A DNA stretch of 64,000 nt, taken from positions 1-64,000 of the forward strand of contig JAJONL010000011.1 of the NCBI GenBank assembly GCA_021323395.1. The letters run 5' to 3'. The notes under the pieces were generated by a model. The model had not been told where the DNA came from, searched no databases, and saw only the letters and a program-made list of their open reading frames with translations. Shown piece after piece: positions 52,636 through 61,419 of this stretch (its first letter is position 1; each line of letters starts with the position of its first letter). The stretch is from Nitrospira sp. Its GTDB lineage: Bacteria; Nitrospirota; Nitrospiria; Nitrospirales; Nitrospiraceae. Made by a program: the position numbers and the translations under genes.

Positions 52636-53127
52636 ATGGCACCTCTACTGATCAGACCAAGGGGCTTTCCCCATCGACGGTGCATCCCGGTGATGTTAGG
52701 ACTCTGCGCGATCCTCTCCGTCGCTCCTGTCCGTGCCGACAGCTCCGGCCCATGGGAATGTTCCAACTATGCGGGCGACGCACACACTCGATGCCTCCAA
52801 GCGTTTATCGAAATCCAGCGTGAAAAAATTTCAAAGCTCGAAGCCGATGTGCAGCTCCAACAAAACACGGTCGGCCAGCTGAAAGAGCAGGCCGATCGGC
52901 AAAACGCCATGACGGCCGATCTCCAGCGCCGCATGTCCGAGCAATCGTCCTCCCTCCCCGCGTATGGGTATGTCGCTCCGGGACTCCTGTACGGATATCC
53001 ATCGGTCGGCTTCGGACTCTATCTCGGCCGCCCCTGGCCCTATGGATCACCGTTTTATGGCCGCCCCTATGCATGGGGGCCTCGCTACTATCGGCCCTAT
53101 TTCGGACGATGGCACCGGCGCTGGTAA
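52636..53127 (+). CDS. Exported protein with coiled coil and Gly/Tyr/Pro-rich tail
   Basis: The 163-residue product has a signal peptide (about 1-35, cleaved near VRA), a short Cys-containing segment (C42, C53), a coiled coil (about 60-105) and a C-terminal region rich in Tyr, Gly, Pro and Arg (about 108-163). The tail resembles low-complexity surface or cell-wall-associated segments. The family is not recognised. GGGAGGA eight bases before ATG 52636 supports the start. It could be an envelope-associated protein; no partner is visible. Confidence 0.7.
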   Translation: MAPLLIRPRGFPHRRCIPVMLGLCAILSVAPVRADSSGPWECSNYAGDAHTRCLQAFIEIQREKISKLEADVQLQQNTVGQLKEQADRQNAMTADLQRRMSEQSSSLPAYGYVAPGLLYGYPSVGFGLYLGRPWPYGSPFYGRPYAWGPRYYRPYFGRWHRRW

Positions 53128-53268
53128 TAAGGGCAGCGTCGTCCATGCACGCCGGAAAAGAACCGGCCGGCCCCTTCATCACAGATGCCAGACTTTCCCG
53201 GTGGATGGTCCCCAGCCCAAGCCGCCTCTTTGGGGCCAGAAGAAGCCTCCCGAATAAAAGGACGCTCA

Positions 53269-54213
53269 ATGTCGGCACAACCTCAATTCCCGAATGAGCA
53301 GACCGACGCGGGGGAGTTCGAACGGCAAGACGATGCCTTTCGCGACTGGGTCACCGCCGATGGCAGATCCGGCTATCCGGCGGCAGCCGGACGGTACCAT
53401 CTGTATGTCTCGCTCGCCTGCCCCTGGGCCCATCGCACGATCATTGTGCGCGCACTCAAACGATTGGAGCCGGTAATCGGCATGACCGTGGTCGACCCGA
53501 TTCGCGACGAACGCGGCTGGGCCTTTCGCAACGGTCCGGGTCATTCACTGGACTCCTTGAACGGCTTCCGCTTTCTCAGCGAAGCCTATCGCACGACCGA
53601 TCCCGCCTATCGCGGGCGGGTGACCGTACCGGTGCTGTGGGACAATCTGACCAAGCGGATTGTGAGCAATTCCGACGATGACCTCATGCGCATGTTCAAT
53701 GGAGAGTTCAATCGCTTTACAGACAGTACCCTCGACTTGTATCCACCGCCGCTGCGTGAACAGATCGACGCGCTCAACGTCGTGATTTACGAACGGATCA
53801 ATAACGGCGTCTACCGCGCCGGGTTTGCCACGTCGCAACAGGCCTACGAACAAGCGGCCCGCCGCCTGTTCGCCGAGCTGGATGAATTGGAATTCAGGCT
53901 CCGCGACCATCGCTACCTCTTTGGCTCACAGTTCCTCGAATCCGACTGGCGGTTGTTCGTCACGCTGCTCCGATTCGATGCCGTCTACCATGGCCATTTC
54001 AAATGCAACCTCCGGCGCATTGTCGACTATCCCCATCTTTCCGGCTACCTCAAGGATCTTTACCAGGTTCCGGGCATCGCCGAGACGGTCGATTTCGACC
54101 ATATCAAACGGCACTATTACATGACGCATGACGACATCAATCCCACCCGCATCGTCCCCATCGGTCCTCTGCTGGATCTCCTCAGCCCACATGGGCGGGA
54201 TCGGCTCTCCTGA
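53269..54213 (+). CDS. Glutathione S-transferase family protein, glutathionyl-hydroquinone reductase type
   Basis: The 314-residue product matches the YqjG/Xi-class GST family: the ACPWAHR motif with the catalytic cysteine near residue 51, the LGS-like SFFLSE part replaced by GFRFLSEAY, and the SNSDDDLMRMFN segment. C-terminal DFDHIKRHYYMTHDDINPTRIVP is a hallmark of these enzymes, which reduce glutathionyl-hydroquinones. The last residues IxPxGP suit the family. ATG 53269 is chosen with only a weak GGAC before it. It is on the plus strand after the exported protein gene. Confidence 0.92.
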   Translation: MSAQPQFPNEQTDAGEFERQDDAFRDWVTADGRSGYPAAAGRYHLYVSLACPWAHRTIIVRALKRLEPVIGMTVVDPIRDERGWAFRNGPGHSLDSLNGFRFLSEAYRTTDPAYRGRVTVPVLWDNLTKRIVSNSDDDLMRMFNGEFNRFTDSTLDLYPPPLREQIDALNVVIYERINNGVYRAGFATSQQAYEQAARRLFAELDELEFRLRDHRYLFGSQFLESDWRLFVTLLRFDAVYHGHFKCNLRRIVDYPHLSGYLKDLYQVPGIAETVDFDHIKRHYYMTHDDINPTRIVPIGPLLDLLSPHGRDRLS

Positions 54214-54225
54214 CTACTCCTCCCA

Positions 54226-54400
54226 GCGGGATGCTCAAAATGGTCGTCCAGCAAGGCCGCAAGGAGCGACGCGAGTGAGGCGTGCTGTTCTTACCCGCCC
54301 ACCCCCGAGTCTGTCGGCACAGCTCTCTCCCGCGCGGGGGTACGTTGCAACGAGAGTCGCAACTGAGAACGAAGCAGGCGGTCATTTTCAGCAGGCCGCC
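54226..54400. repeat. Long palindromic repeat, copy D (inverted)
   Basis: The 175-bp element begins GGGATGCTCAAAATGGTCGTC and ends GGTCATTTTCAGCAGGCCGCC; its reverse complement matches the orientation of copies B and C (CTGCTGAAAATGACCGCC, CTTCGTTCTCAG). A GGGGGTACGTTGCAACGAGAG stretch marks the centre. It lies directly after the GST stop and before the FKBP gene. Confidence 0.7.
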
Positions 54401-54476
54401 AAGAATTTTCTTGAGCCGCGAGGGTTGTCTGGCATATGGTGGGCAGAGGCTTGTTGTTCAGCAGAAAGGATCGTCC

Positions 54477-55154
54477 ATGCGTCATGTGATCGGTGCCGTC
54501 TCCTCAGTCGTGCTCCTCATGTCTTCACTCACTTGGGCCGCAGGGCCCGAACCGGCCAACGATGAACAGAAAACCCTGTATGCCCTTGGGGTGGCACTCA
54601 GCCAATCGTTGGAGCCCTTTACGTTGAACGAGACTGAACTTGAGTTCGTAAGGTCTGGCCTTGCTGATGGCGTGATGAAGCGCCAGCAGAAAGTCGATCT
54701 GCAGGTGTATGGTCCGAAAATTCAACAGATGCAGCAGGTGCGTTCGTCTGCGCTGGCCGATGTCGAGAAGAAGGCCGGCGTCGGGTTCATCGCCAAAGCC
54801 GCCGCCGAACCGGGCGCCAAGAAAACCGAGTCGGGCGCGATCATCACCACTCTCAAAGAGGGCAAGGGCGCGAATCCCAAAGCCACCGATACCGTCAAGG
54901 TCCATTACCACGGCACCCTGACCGATGGGACCGTCTTCGACAGTTCCGTCAAACGCGGCGAACCGGCAACCTTTCCGCTCAATCAAGTCATCAAGTGTTG
55001 GACTGAGGCGGTGCAGTTGATCAAAGTCGGCGGCAAGAGCCGGCTGGTCTGCCCGTCCGGGATCGCGTATGGCGACCGTGGGTCTCCTCCCGTCATTAAA
55101 CCGGGCGCCACCTTGGTATTCGAAGTAGAACTCTTGGATATCGTCAAGCAGTAG
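54477..55154 (+). CDS. FKBP-type peptidyl-prolyl isomerase, periplasmic
   Basis: The product of 225 residues has a signal peptide (about 1-22, LTWAAG), an N-terminal helical dimerisation segment (about 25-100) and a C-terminal FKBP domain (about 125-225) with VKVHYHGTLTDGTVFDSS and GKSRLVCPSGIAYGDRG, as in FkpA and Mip. These catalyse proline isomerisation of periplasmic proteins. ATG 54477 has AAAGGA eight bases upstream. The FKBP active-site aromatic set (Y, F, W region) is largely visible. A hairpin terminator-like structure lies at 55169-55204. Confidence 0.93.
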   Translation: MRHVIGAVSSVVLLMSSLTWAAGPEPANDEQKTLYALGVALSQSLEPFTLNETELEFVRSGLADGVMKRQQKVDLQVYGPKIQQMQQVRSSALADVEKKAGVGFIAKAAAEPGAKKTESGAIITTLKEGKGANPKATDTVKVHYHGTLTDGTVFDSSVKRGEPATFPLNQVIKCWTEAVQLIKVGGKSRLVCPSGIAYGDRGSPPVIKPGATLVFEVELLDIVKQ

Positions 55155-55168
55155 CTTCGTCCCAGGGC

Positions 55169-55204
55169 AGGACTCCGCCTGGCGAGAATGCCGAGCGGAG
55201 TCCT
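55169..55204. terminator. Hairpin between convergent genes
   Basis: AGGACTCCGC (55169-55178) and GCGGAGTCCT (55195-55204) form a perfect 10-bp stem with a 16-base loop between the FKBP and DUF4832 genes. No T-run follows, so it is only a possible bidirectional terminator. Confidence 0.5.
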
Positions 55205-55296
55205 CCTGGCGCCGTGACCGTCCCACCCAATCCACACACTCTCCAATGCCCGCGAGATGACCCGTCCATTCCGACGGGCGCTTCTCCTGAGACGAT

Positions 55297-56736
55297 CTAC
55301 TGAATCGTCACGCTGGACACCTGGTACCACCGGTCCATCCGTTTCCCTTCGATCGCCAAATCGACATGGGGGGAGCGGCCATCCTCGGAGAGAATCGCCA
55401 CATCGATCGAATAGGCCCCCGGCAGAACGGTCTCCGGTACCACCAGTTCATCGACGATCTGGGGACTGAGGCCCGGCAGCCATTGCTTCACATCGGCATG
55501 ACTGGTCCACTGCGCGACCACTCGATCGGCGCTCGATCGCAGACGATAGGCCAGCGGCCAGGCGTGATACATCGGCGCAACCCCGATATTATCCCAACGT
55601 GAACGGAGCATCAGCGGCTGGCGCACGTGAACTTCCGCGGCATGATTCATTTCGCGTAACACGACCCGATACCCGATTTTTTTCAAGAACCGTTCGAAGC
55701 GTGGGCGCCAGACCGCCGGCACGGGCTTCGACTTCGCGTTCAGCACCGAGAGGTGCCACTCCAAACCTTTCTCCAAAATACGATCGAGATCGAACCCGCG
55801 TTCATACCATTCGTGTATGTACCCGCAGACCTCCAGCTGCACCGGCCCTCGCTTCCAGGCCTCGCCCACAACGGGATTCCTGACAGCCGGCGCATAGACA
55901 TGCTCCATATGGTTCCACATTGGCTCAAAATACCCGTAATCGCCATAACAATCACCACGCCACCCTGCGCCGCGCGCGGTCGCATATTCCAACTGGCCGC
56001 CGACCAACATCACCAAGGGGGTCCCGGCAAAATATTTCAAATACCAGTCCGTAATCGCGACCTGGTTGGCTTCAGTCGGATACAACTCCTTGCACTGCGC
56101 TTCGACCCCTATGCAACAGGCCGTATTCCACTCCCCCCAACAACCCACCGACCCGATATCGACATGGTCGATGTCGACCGATCGACCATACCGTCCGCCG
56201 AAAGCGCGGATCAGCCGTTCGTGATAGTCGAGGAAGATGGGATTGTTGTAATCGGGAAAAATTCCATCCGATTCCTTCACGCTCGCCACGCCCTTGTCGA
56301 GCAGCCATTGCGGCGTGCCGGTTTTGTATTCAGACACGATCCGGATGGCGAGCGTTTCACCTTTGGCCTTGGCCTGCTCGATCACCCCATCGACGAGCGC
56401 GAAGTTGTATTGCCCTTCAGCCGGTTCAAGCTCTGCCCATGGCCAGCGAAAATAGGCCACCGTCGCGTGAGGATACTCCTCGACCGGGGGCGGATGGCCG
56501 AATCCAAAATGGAAATCAGTAAACCCCATGCCCGGGTTGTACAGAATGTCGTCGATTTCGCGAGGATGCACCGTCACCATGCTCCCAGATCGCTGCGCGG
56601 TTGAGACCGACGGCAGATTGTCGCCGATCGCAGAGGCGCCGCCAGGCGGCGTTGGACTGGGTATCCACCGGGCACAGCCGGTCAACACCAATACCCCCAG
56701 CAACAGCATGCCCTTCCCCCCTCTCCTCATTGTCAT
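55297..56736 (-). CDS. DUF4832-type lipoprotein (predicted glycoside-hydrolase-like)
   Basis: The product of about 479 residues is a lipoprotein (lipobox LTGC, C21). It has a DUF4832 pattern: GMGFTDFHFG, YFRWPWAELEPAEGQYNF (a GH-A TIM barrel strand motif with acidic E) and a C-terminal beta domain. Such proteins resemble bacterial carbohydrate-active enzymes acting on extracellular polysaccharide. Possible catalytic acids are in the WxxLEPxEGxYxF and GCWGEWN segments. ATG 56736 follows AAAGGAGG by five bases. It is on the minus strand, divergent from an SDR gene. Confidence 0.75.
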   Translation of the reverse strand: MTMRRGGKGMLLLGVLVLTGCARWIPSPTPPGGASAIGDNLPSVSTAQRSGSMVTVHPREIDDILYNPGMGFTDFHFGFGHPPPVEEYPHATVAYFRWPWAELEPAEGQYNFALVDGVIEQAKAKGETLAIRIVSEYKTGTPQWLLDKGVASVKESDGIFPDYNNPIFLDYHERLIRAFGGRYGRSVDIDHVDIGSVGCWGEWNTACCIGVEAQCKELYPTEANQVAITDWYLKYFAGTPLVMLVGGQLEYATARGAGWRGDCYGDYGYFEPMWNHMEHVYAPAVRNPVVGEAWKRGPVQLEVCGYIHEWYERGFDLDRILEKGLEWHLSVLNAKSKPVPAVWRPRFERFLKKIGYRVVLREMNHAAEVHVRQPLMLRSRWDNIGVAPMYHAWPLAYRLRSSADRVVAQWTSHADVKQWLPGLSPQIVDELVVPETVLPGAYSIDVAILSEDGRSPHVDLAIEGKRMDRWYQVSSVTIQ

Positions 56737-56940
56737 ATCGCCTCCTTTCTCGCCTGTCGTCCATACTTCTCTCCGCTGGATACCGTCGATCACCGGCCAA
56801 ACCAGTGCCGTTTTTTTCCTGTCATCAGTCGCTCACCTGCGCCGCAGCCTTCATGGTTCCCGGGATCCGATCCCTCCCTGTAGGGTCGCGACGTGAATTA
56901 TGGTAGGGTACGCGGCCAGACTGAAGGAACACGATTCGCC

Positions 56941-57825
56941 ATGCTCACTATGTTTTCGCAAACTCCGCGATCCGACGGGGTCGTCATCACCGGCGCCTCC
57001 AGCGGGATCGGCGCGGCCTGCGCCCTCGCCCTCGACAAACTCGGCTACCGGGTGTTCGCAGGCGTCCGCAATCCGGTGGACGGCGAACAGCTCCAGCGTC
57101 AAGCCGGTCCGCGGCTAATGCCGATTCGCCTCGACGTGACCGACCACGCCTCCATCGCCGCCGCGAACCATACCGTCTCGGCCATGGTGGGCGACCATGG
57201 TCTGGCTGGTCTGGTCAACAATGCCGGGATCGGCGTCGCCGGTCCCGTCGAAGTGCTGCCTCTCGCCGATTGGCAGCGGCAATTCGACGTGAACCTGTTC
57301 GGGCTCATCGCGACCACTCAAACGTTTCTGCCGTTGATCCGTCAAGGACGGGGACGCATCATCAACATAGGATCCATTGCCGGTCGCGCCAACATGCCCT
57401 TCATGGCTCCCTATGCGGCGTCGAAGCATGCCCTGGTTGCCGTGACCGATGCCCTTCGCATCGAACTGCAACCCTGGGGAATCCGCGTCGCGCTCATCGA
57501 GCCGGGCGCCATCGCCACCTCCATTTGGAAAAAAACCAGGAAAGAAGTGGACCGGTGGGATGCGTCCTGGAACCACGACCTGAAGGCCATGTATCAAGAG
57601 GGTTTTGCTCGTATTAAGGAAGCAGCGACTGCGGCAGGAGAACAGGCTCAGCCGGCCACCATCGTCGCCGACGCGGTGACCCATGCGCTGCGATCCCGAT
57701 GGCCGAAATCTCGTTATCTGCTGGGATCGGATGCCGCCATCCGCGCCTATCTGGCTTTGATCCTCCCCGCGCGCCTGAATGATTGGCTGATCACCACCAT
57801 CGTCAAACTTCCTCCCCGCCGTTGA
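56941..57825 (+). CDS. Short-chain dehydrogenase/reductase
   Basis: This SDR of about 294 residues has TGASSGIG (about 18-25), the NNAGIGVAG motif and the catalytic Ser/Tyr/Lys in IGSIAGRANMPFMAPYAASKHAL (quoted in parts: SIAGR, then YAASK), so it is catalytically complete. It resembles the 17-beta-hydroxysteroid/RDH group and acts on NAD(P). ATG 56941 is chosen; the longer frame runs upstream past the promoter. Its substrate is unknown. The neighbour on the other strand is the DUF4832 gene. Confidence 0.87.
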   Translation: MLTMFSQTPRSDGVVITGASSGIGAACALALDKLGYRVFAGVRNPVDGEQLQRQAGPRLMPIRLDVTDHASIAAANHTVSAMVGDHGLAGLVNNAGIGVAGPVEVLPLADWQRQFDVNLFGLIATTQTFLPLIRQGRGRIINIGSIAGRANMPFMAPYAASKHALVAVTDALRIELQPWGIRVALIEPGAIATSIWKKTRKEVDRWDASWNHDLKAMYQEGFARIKEAATAAGEQAQPATIVADAVTHALRSRWPKSRYLLGSDAAIRAYLALILPARLNDWLITTIVKLPPRR

Positions 57826-57829
57826 CTAT

Positions 57830-58618
57830 TCACCGCCGCAGTATTCGAACCATGTCGATCACTTGCCCTTGTCCGTCGAGATACACGGACACCAATTCGT
57901 TTGGAACCAGTTGTTCGATCGCCGGCTGCAGCAAGGGGCGCACAGGAAACGTCTGGATATGATCGATCTTCATCCGGAGACGCACCCGTCCGTCCCCGAT
58001 CGTGACGAACGCGCCTTCCAGGCGGCGCTGCGGAGCCTGGAGCGAGGAGCCGGCCGCCAAGTCACGAGGCTTCCCGAGTGAAAACACATCGACGAGGAGA
58101 TACGCTCGGTCCACGGCAAAATCGGCCGTTTCCCCGACCTCCAAGGCGGCCAGCTTCTCCATCGCCACGGCGCGCGCATAAAACCCGACATCCCGTCCTG
58201 TGTCGAGGCGAATCGTCACCCGTTCCTTCTCGGGGCTGAACGGCTTGCCCAGCGCGCCCCGAAACACTTTGGTGGGCGGATTTTCGGCCGGGCGCTGGTA
58301 CGAGACGACCTCATTCCGATCATTGACCATGATCTCCACGGCGCCACCAATTTGTAATCCCCGCGCCTCCTCTCCTCCCGCTTCAAGCGAGAGAAAGCGC
58401 GGGCTGCGTTCACCGGTCTGCACCTCCACGCGATCACCCGCAATATTGCTGATCGTGCCTTTCACCAGCTTCGCGCTCGGCAGGATCCCCGGCACCGGTT
58501 TCAATTCCTCGATGCTGAGACCATGCATGAGCTTCGCCGAGCTCCCGCAGCCGGCGACCGCACAGGCCATGACCATCGCGCTGGTCAGGACAACCAACTC
58601 CATTCGTTTCGCGCCCAT
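57830..58618 (-). CDS. Lipoprotein of unknown function (262 aa)
   Basis: This predicted lipoprotein has a basic start, hydrophobic stretch and lipobox AVAGC (C24). The mature part is mainly beta strands with charged loops, one strand pair with KGTISNIAGDRVEVQTGE and a C-terminal SVYLDGQGQVIDMVRI. No family is recognised. ATG 58618 is used; the frame is open upstream into a HAD-like remnant (58745-58789). It is convergent with the SDR gene, four bases between stops. Confidence 0.75.
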   Translation of the reverse strand: MGAKRMELVVLTSAMVMACAVAGCGSSAKLMHGLSIEELKPVPGILPSAKLVKGTISNIAGDRVEVQTGERSPRFLSLEAGGEEARGLQIGGAVEIMVNDRNEVVSYQRPAENPPTKVFRGALGKPFSPEKERVTIRLDTGRDVGFYARAVAMEKLAALEVGETADFAVDRAYLLVDVFSLGKPRDLAAGSSLQAPQRRLEGAFVTIGDGRVRLRMKIDHIQTFPVRPLLQPAIEQLVPNELVSVYLDGQGQVIDMVRILRR

Positions 58619-58744
58619 CGTGCCCCCAGTTTGCTTAGGTTCGATGATAAAACAAACCGGCCTCCCGACGCGAGGGGCTCCTTCAGACGAAAATTTTCTT
58701 GGAGATCTAAAACATGGAAAAAATGGAGTGGTTCCATGTCGAAC

Positions 58745-58789
58745 AAGCAAGCCATCGAAATCGAAGATGATTGATTTGATCACGGCCAT
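58745..58789 (-). pseudogene. Remnant of a HAD-family hydrolase start
   Basis: On the minus strand the 16 residues from 58789 read MAVIKSIIFDFDGLLV, the classic motif I start of HAD hydrolases. The normal continuation would be DxE; here a shift of one base (deleting one T near 58745) would give VDME. The reading frame then dissolves into the region upstream of the lipoprotein start. It is most simply a decayed 5' end of a HAD gene. Confidence 0.6.
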
Positions 58790-58841
58790 TGGCTTTGTCG
58801 TTCATCCCCCTTGCGCCGCTTCGCACAACCGGCCGGCGCAC

Positions 58842-58988
58842 GGTTCATATGACATTAACCGTCTCGAAGGCATCTATGGAAAGATGACCGACCGGGCCAC
58901 GACTCAGCGGATGGAAGTGCTCGAATGGATCATCGTGCTGATCACCATTTTCATCGCCGTCTCATTCCTCCCTATGGCCGGCCACTAG
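58842..58988 (+). pseudogene. C-terminal remnant of an RMD1/DUF155-family protein
   Basis: The frame ending at 58988 (TAG) gives DINRLEGIYGKMTD followed by MEVLEWIIVLITIFIAV. This matches the conserved C-terminus of RMD1/DUF155 membrane proteins (LxxLxxRR...LEWIIVxLI). The rest of the gene is missing; upstream it runs into non-coding sequence with stop-rich frames. A short ORF from ATG 58884 (34 codons) could still be translated. With the HAD remnant it marks a site of past rearrangement. Confidence 0.55.
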
Positions 58989-59107
58989 CCCCTCATCTTT
59001 CAGAAATAACGAATCGGGCGACCATCCACCATCTCAACGGCCTGCTAGGCATCCGTGGGTAACTGTGCTAGAACCGCCGCTGTTCACCACCTCCCCCTTG
59101 GAAGCCC

Positions 59108-60220
59108 ATGGCTGATCCGTCCATCGACCAATTCTTCCGCTGCTTGACTGGGTCACTAGCCCTCCTGACCCTGGCCGGCTGTCTGTCTCCTCCCACGTTG
59201 AACCGCGCCGTCCTTGCCTATGACGAGGCCATTACCGACGCCATCTCCAAACAATTATTGATCAATATCGCCCGCGCCCAGCATCACGAGCCGATTCACT
59301 TTACGGGCGTCTCCAACGTTGCGGCCACGTTCGATTTCCGAATCAGCGCCGGGGCGACTCCTGCGCTCACCGGCGAACATGGCCGCACGCTGGTGCCGCT
59401 CCTGGGGGGAGCGGTCGCCGAAAATCCCACCATCAGCATCACGCCGATCGAAGGCGAAGAATTTACCAAACGGCTCCTCACACCCTTTCAGGAAAACAAA
59501 CTCACGTTGCTGCTCCGGCAGGGGGTCGATATCGACCTCTTGCTGCGGCTGATGGCCAAAGAGCTCCGTTTGCAGAATGAGGGAGAAGAGGTGGCCTATC
59601 GCAACCACCCCATCGACCGAGACGGGTATGACATGTTTCGCAAAGTAGTCCTGCACCTGTCGGCGATTCAAGATGCCAATCATCTTTACGCGGAGGCCCT
59701 GACCTTTGAACGCACCTGGACGATCCCGGCGGAATCTGTCACCGCGGAAGGCTTCACCGCGCTGGAACAGCAATATCTCATCACCTACCAGCGCGACCAA
59801 CGCGCCTATACGTTACGCAAGCCCGTGTCCGGCCGCATCCTCATCACAAACTATGATCCTGCCACCCTTCCGGAACAGGAACGCATCCGCTTGCACGAGA
59901 CCGCGGATCAACGCCCCGTCAACGATGTCACCTTCGATATCCGTCCCGGGCACTACGGGGGCGACTGGCCCTTGCACGGCGACTTCAGGCTGCGCAGCTT
60001 TAATGCCATGCTCAACTTTTTGGGTCGATCCGTCGAGGAGGAGACAGAACACCACGTCGAGAAGGACCTCCGCACTCCCGCGGTGGCCGAAAATCCCGTC
60101 AAGACCATGGACCTGCTGGTCCTCGACAAGACGCCTGCCGATTCGGACCTGGCCGTGAAATCGCACGGGCAATACTATGCGCCCCGTACCGGCGTGCCCA
60201 GCATCACGATCGCGAAATAA
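59108..60220 (+). CDS. Lipoprotein of unknown function (370 aa)
   Basis: The product has a signal sequence with lipobox LAGC (C25) and a body that I do not recognise by name. Its start LNRAVLAYDEAITDAISKQ and the segment LLINIARAQHHEPIHFTGVSN look strongly conserved, as in a family of uncharacterised proteins of proteobacteria. It contains beta strands and a mid-protein acidic stretch, and it is followed by a DUF481 gene 158 bases away on the same strand. It is probably an envelope protein. ATG 59108 has only a weak GGAAG upstream. Confidence 0.75.
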   Translation: MADPSIDQFFRCLTGSLALLTLAGCLSPPTLNRAVLAYDEAITDAISKQLLINIARAQHHEPIHFTGVSNVAATFDFRISAGATPALTGEHGRTLVPLLGGAVAENPTISITPIEGEEFTKRLLTPFQENKLTLLLRQGVDIDLLLRLMAKELRLQNEGEEVAYRNHPIDRDGYDMFRKVVLHLSAIQDANHLYAEALTFERTWTIPAESVTAEGFTALEQQYLITYQRDQRAYTLRKPVSGRILITNYDPATLPEQERIRLHETADQRPVNDVTFDIRPGHYGGDWPLHGDFRLRSFNAMLNFLGRSVEEETEHHVEKDLRTPAVAENPVKTMDLLVLDKTPADSDLAVKSHGQYYAPRTGVPSITIAK

Positions 60221-60378
60221 CCCGCGCTCGCTGAGATCGCCCACCACGTCCCATTTTTCTGATTCCATCTCTTGCAACTCCGCGGCGCTCTCCATTAGGG
60301 TGGGCCAGGTCGAACAGAAGGGGGCATCACGCCTCACGTCCGAGTTGGCAGGCCCGTCTGTATTCCCAATTCACATCC

Positions 60379-61404
60379 ATGCGCCGTTATCGCCTCCACC
60401 AGTCTCTCCTCTGGCTGTGCGCCTTGCTCATCCTCAGCCTCCGGCTTCCAACGCCCGCTTGGTCAGACGAAGTGCACCTGCTGAACGGCGATCGGCTCAG
60501 CGGCACGATCGTGAAGATGGAGGATGACGTGCTCACCCTGCAGACGGATTACGCCGGCGAGATCAAGATCGAATGGGGCAGGGTGCAGCGCCTCTCCTCC
60601 GACGGCCCGTTAAAAATCCTGGTCCCCGGGGAATATCGCGACCCTGTTCGAAGTTTTTTTTACGGCGCCCAGGCCCTCCAGGAGGTCAGGGAACTGGGCC
60701 CGGACGGTTTGGTGCCCTTGACGGACATCACGGCCATCAATCTCGAACCCATCCGCTTGACCGGCACGGTCACGATCGGCGGGAACAGTACATCCGGAAA
60801 CAGCAGCACAAAAGCCTTTAACGGCGCCACCCGCTTCGTGCTGAGCGCATACCGGCAGCGCCTGCTGGTCGAGGGGAAATACAATTACGGACAGGCCGGC
60901 GATCAAGTGACGGCCAGGAATTCTATGGCCAGCCTCAAACACGATTATTTCATCAGCAAGCAGGTCTTCATCGAATCCTTCGGCATGCTCGAAAAAGACA
61001 CCCTGCAGAACTTGCAACTCCGGACCACCATCGGCAGCGGTTTGGGTTATCAATTCGTGGAGACGGCCCGCACGAAGCTGTCGTTGTCGATCGGCCTCGC
61101 CCACGTGAGCGAGCATTTCACGAATAGCCCCAACACGCAGACGCCGTCCGGACGCTGGAGCCTGCGATGGGAGCATGGCCTGTGGCCGGACCGCGTCAAG
61201 CTGTTCCACCGGCATGAAGGGTTCTATGACATCAATGCCGGCAACGCCTTCCGCTTCAATGCGGACCAGGGTGTGCGAATCACGGTCTATAAAAACCTGT
61301 TCTTCAATGTGGAATACGACCTCCGGCTGAACACTCAGCCGGCGCCGGGACGCAAAACGACCGATGAAGCCATTATTTTTGGTGTCGGATACGAGCTGAA
61401 ATGA
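60379..61404 (+). CDS. DUF481 outer-membrane protein
   Basis: The 341-residue product has a signal peptide (about 1-29), an N-terminal SH3-like stretch with LLNGDRLSGTIVKMEDDVLTL (shown in parts) and a beta-barrel region (about 125-341). DUF481 is a family of putative salt-induced outer-membrane proteins; repeated aromatic strands and the closing IIFGVGYELK support it. The role is unknown. ATG 60379 is used; no clear Shine-Dalgarno sequence lies before it. It follows the lipoprotein gene and is convergent with the flavoprotein gene. Confidence 0.85.
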   Translation: MRRYRLHQSLLWLCALLILSLRLPTPAWSDEVHLLNGDRLSGTIVKMEDDVLTLQTDYAGEIKIEWGRVQRLSSDGPLKILVPGEYRDPVRSFFYGAQALQEVRELGPDGLVPLTDITAINLEPIRLTGTVTIGGNSTSGNSSTKAFNGATRFVLSAYRQRLLVEGKYNYGQAGDQVTARNSMASLKHDYFISKQVFIESFGMLEKDTLQNLQLRTTIGSGLGYQFVETARTKLSLSIGLAHVSEHFTNSPNTQTPSGRWSLRWEHGLWPDRVKLFHRHEGFYDINAGNAFRFNADQGVRITVYKNLFFNVEYDLRLNTQPAPGRKTTDEAIIFGVGYELK

Positions 61405-61419
61405 GCGGCGCAGCTCCAC

